64,000 nucleotides of DNA from Branchiostoma floridae (taxonomy: Eukaryota; Chordata; Leptocardii; Amphioxiformes; Branchiostomatidae), in the NCBI RefSeq assembly GCF_000003815.2, contig NC_049993.1, positions 13,865,526 through 13,929,525 on the forward strand, given 5' to 3'. Both the position numbers and the translations under genes were made by a program. The notes beneath the pieces are model-generated. The model was not told where the DNA came from and did no database searches. It was given only the letters and a program-made list of their open reading frames with translations. Positions 61,889 through 64,000 of this stretch are shown piece by piece; the stretch's first letter is position 1; the number at the start of each line of letters is the position of its first letter.

Positions 61889-62849
61889 GTACGACCATTC
61901 TTTCTGGTTTGTTCTGTCTGTGATGTGAGGTACATATCTTGTCATTGTGCTCAGTTTTAAAGGCCCGTTATGTAACATTTTGGCCTGAAAATTGAAAGTA
62001 TTCTTGAGAACAAAACCTTTGTGGCAAATATGTACAACCTTTTTTCAACATACTTGCATCATTATTTCCTATTTGTGGTGTTTGTAAGCTGTGCAAGAGC
62101 AAGCTGAACAAAGTCTGCTTTTAAGTTTCTGAAACCATACTAAACCCTCCTGTTCTAAACAACAACAATCGTGTAAGATCACAGCTTTTAAACATGTTTG
62201 TATGGTGCAATCTCCCTCCCTAGATATCCAGAATGCAATTTTACAGTGTTGATCTAACTTGCTATGTAAAGAAATGGTACAAAAATCCACTCGCTATATT
62301 GTTCTGATGTTACATAATGGGCCTTTAAGGGAAGGGCCAGGCAGCATAAGCCTGAGTTCACAGTGAGAACTGCACATGTGCAGTATGAGGCATTGTGGGT
62401 AAATGTTAAAGTTTAAGCCCCTGGTAGGTTAGGTCAAAGTTAGTTGGTCCACCGACTAGTCTAGTAAAAGTGCCCTCTTACATAATTTTTCGTAACAATT
62501 TTACATGTATTGTGTATGTTTGTCATACAGTACTTGTTTAAAGTATTGCCCCTAGCTTTCAAATGATTATGATACACATAGCTCAATTTCAGATGTCAAG
62601 TTTTTCTGCATTCCCTGCATTTATTGCAATCATGCAATTATTTGCTCTTAACTGTGACTAATGTATGCACCATATTTTTTACAAACCATTTCTTTTAGTT
62701 CAATGATTTGATGCTTGATTGATATGCAGCATGCTGAGAAAGGAGCTTTTTTGGAGTGATTTTTTTTCCTATTTTTTTATGATTTTTGTTTGAATTTTTG
62801 GCGTGGGTTGTGCTAACTGTGTGTGCTTGGCTGGTGTTGTGTGTTCCAG
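61889..62849 (+). other. AGBL4: intron H-I (961 bp)
   Basis: Donor GTACGA, acceptor gtgtgttccag. A TTAA-flanked MITE occupies 61957-62328; the rest is T-rich with no other feature. Confidence 0.9.
61957..62328. mobile_element. TTAA-flanked MITE, piggyBac-like (372 bp)
   Basis: TTAA at 61957-61960 and 62325-62328 flanks inverted ends reading inward AGGCCCGTTATGTAACAT and AGGCCCATTATGTAACAT. With the flanking TTAA, 21 of 22 positions agree. A TTAA target duplication is the hallmark of piggyBac-type transposition. The inside of about 330 bp has no transposase; a 73-codon minus-strand frame is chance. The near-identity of the ends suggests a recent insertion. Confidence 0.85.
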
Positions 62850-62899
62850 GCTAACACCAATTTCAACAGAGATGCCGTCAAGGCAGGCACAGGCAGGAG
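62850..62899 (+). CDS. AGBL4: AGBL4 (CCP6) exon I, first copy of duplicated exon
   Basis: The exon is 50 nt with acceptor gtgtgttccag and a strong donor AG|GTGAGA. It starts at a codon boundary and ends after two bases of an arginine codon. It encodes ANTNFNRDAVKAGTGR(R). In CCP6 the FNRD and KAGTGRR blocks follow NAEDFS directly and lie close to the active site; the order with exon H is exactly as in vertebrates. A second exon of the same length and phase lies at 63544-63593. The exon with the catalytic glutamate must follow beyond the window. Confidence 0.95.
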
Positions 62900-63543
62900 G
62901 TGAGAGGATTCAAACTTTGTGTCAAGGTGCCAAAAACTTGTTGGGAAAGGAGTCAAGTCTAAATTAAAACGGGCATTTTCTTGTGCTAGGCCTGTTGCTT
63001 GTATTTATCAAGCAATGGCATGTGATTGTACAAGCCTTTGGTATGTAATTTTTACTGCAATAGTACATCAGCCAATCAGATACACCCCCTTCTGTTGTTG
63101 GAGGGAAAGCCACCAGCCAATCACGTTGCCTAATGACTGTAAGCCGTGATGTGATTGGCTGCAAGTGGGCTGCAGTGTGTACTGGATTCTGAAGCAAACT
63201 TAAACATTCAGTTTCTAAATCTTCATGATTTGTTAACCTGGGTTGGAACCAAAAATGTATTTTCCAAGTGACCTTTTAGAAACTATTCACTTTTTCATCC
63301 CAAAACTATTGAAATGTGGCCATATTTTGACTGAAAGTAGCCTTGATAATTTTCCCACAAGTTGATGGTTGCCTTTGCGTTGTAGTATCAGATTTAAAAC
63401 TGGGGATGATCTCAAAATTTCCTGAGACATTTCATAGACAAAGATGTCAAAATCTGAACTGGCAACTTTTGAGATCATCCCCTTTAGTATAACCTCAGCC
63501 ATTCATGGTTGATCCCTGGTGTATATATTCCCACACTTTGCAG
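62900..63543 (+). other. AGBL4: intron between the duplicated exons (644 bp)
   Basis: Opens with GTGAGA and closes with cccacactttgcag. It includes a ccaatcag (63070-63077) and two inverted copies of a ttttgagatcatcccc-type stretch (gggatgatctcaaaat near 63404 and ttttgagatcatcccc near 63466), which could fold. The exon flanks show no similarity to each other, so the exon duplication is not recent. Confidence 0.85.
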
Positions 63544-63593
63544 GAACAAACTTCCTTCAACAGGGACGATGAGAAGGCTGGCACAGGGAGGAG
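63544..63593 (+). CDS. AGBL4: AGBL4 alternative exon I' (duplicate, probably mutually exclusive)
   Basis: 50 nt, same entry phase (0) and exit phase (two bases of Arg) as exon I. The acceptor is cccacactttgcag and the donor AG|GTCTGT, the same weak type as exon A. It encodes EQTSFNRDDEKAGTGR(R): 12 of 17 residues equal those of exon I, including FNRD and KAGTGRR. DNA identity by hand count is 34 of 50. Five residues differ (A/E, N/Q, N/S, A/D, V/E), making this version more acidic. Since 50 is not a multiple of three, including both copies would break the frame. TSFNRD here resembles vertebrate CCP6, whereas DAVK of the other copy does. Confidence 0.85.
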
Positions 63594-64000
63594 GTCTGTC
63601 TTTAAGCCACAGCAATGTAAATTCTTGGCTCTCAGATTTTTGCCGAAGGAAGTCACACATCCTTTCATGTACCCAAATGCTTTCACAGGAACTACAAAAT
63701 TGGTGCTACTTGATATTTCAAACAGGGCAGTCTCCAGCATTGATGTTTTGTTCCATTCATTGTTTGGGTGCTCATGTTTAACTTTCTAGTTTTCCTTGTA
63801 AAAACTGTCATTTTCACCAGTTTCATGTCGTAAGTTGCAGGATTTTTGAATGGAAGGTGTAGAAAAAAATTTGTCTGTCCCAAGAAACAAAGTTCTGTCA
63901 TAGGACAGAGGGACCAGTCCTGGAGACAGTCCTGATTTCGAACAATGAATTTTCAATTTTTGATGCAACTTGGAAGACAATGACTTTCTTCAACTGTTGC
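63594..64000 (+). other. AGBL4: start of intron after exon I'
   Basis: No further AGBL4 exon is visible up to the window end. Short open frames on both strands run across the I' exon and into this intron; they have no family resemblance outside the exon itself. Confidence 0.85.

Overview
The window is AT-rich metazoan genomic DNA with large introns. It carries the central part of a single recognisable host gene on the + strand: an orthologue of AGBL4 (cytosolic carboxypeptidase 6, CCP6; M14 metallocarboxypeptidase, tubulin deglutamylase). Nine consecutive exons (10054-62899) join in frame with canonical AG/GT borders and encode 333 residues. Both gene ends lie outside: the first exon seen starts inside a glycine codon, and the catalytic-Glu exon of M14 enzymes is not present before 64000. 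The protein is strikingly vertebrate-like. Together with short-interspersed repeats of a type I associate with lancelets and a very frequent TACATGTA octamer, this suggests an amphioxus (Branchiostoma). The species is an inference, not proven.

Layout. 1-10053 is upstream intron with two degenerate tandem arrays. 10054-12275 holds three clustered exons (N-terminal beta-rich domain). 12276-39381 is a 27-kb intron rich in unique, GC-richer islands (candidate cis-regulatory DNA). It also holds a tandem 350-bp duplication, a hAT-type MITE with perfect 8-bp target duplication, SINE-like elements, two assembly gaps and a poly-C-rich minisatellite. A 40-nt exon follows at 39382-39421. The next 8.2-kb intron contains a foldback element, tandem duplications and a 5'-truncated LINE with an open reverse-transcriptase frame and an intact 3' hairpin. 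47642-63593 carries the catalytic-domain exons (HPGE zinc motif, NPDGV, FDLNRHW, DIHAHS), separated by introns with a 160-bp satellite array and several MITEs.

Main discovery: a second copy of the last exon lies 644 bp downstream of it (62850-62899 versus 63544-63593). Both are exactly 50 nt with the same splice phases, and they encode related 17-residue segments ending in KAGTGRR. Including both would shift the frame, so this looks like a pair of mutually exclusive exons. It would swap five residues around the conserved FNRD motif next to the active site of a tubulin-modifying enzyme.

The longest open frame belongs to the LINE. Nearly all other open frames are short, unsupported and fall in repeats or GC-richer noncoding islands; I do not annotate them as genes.
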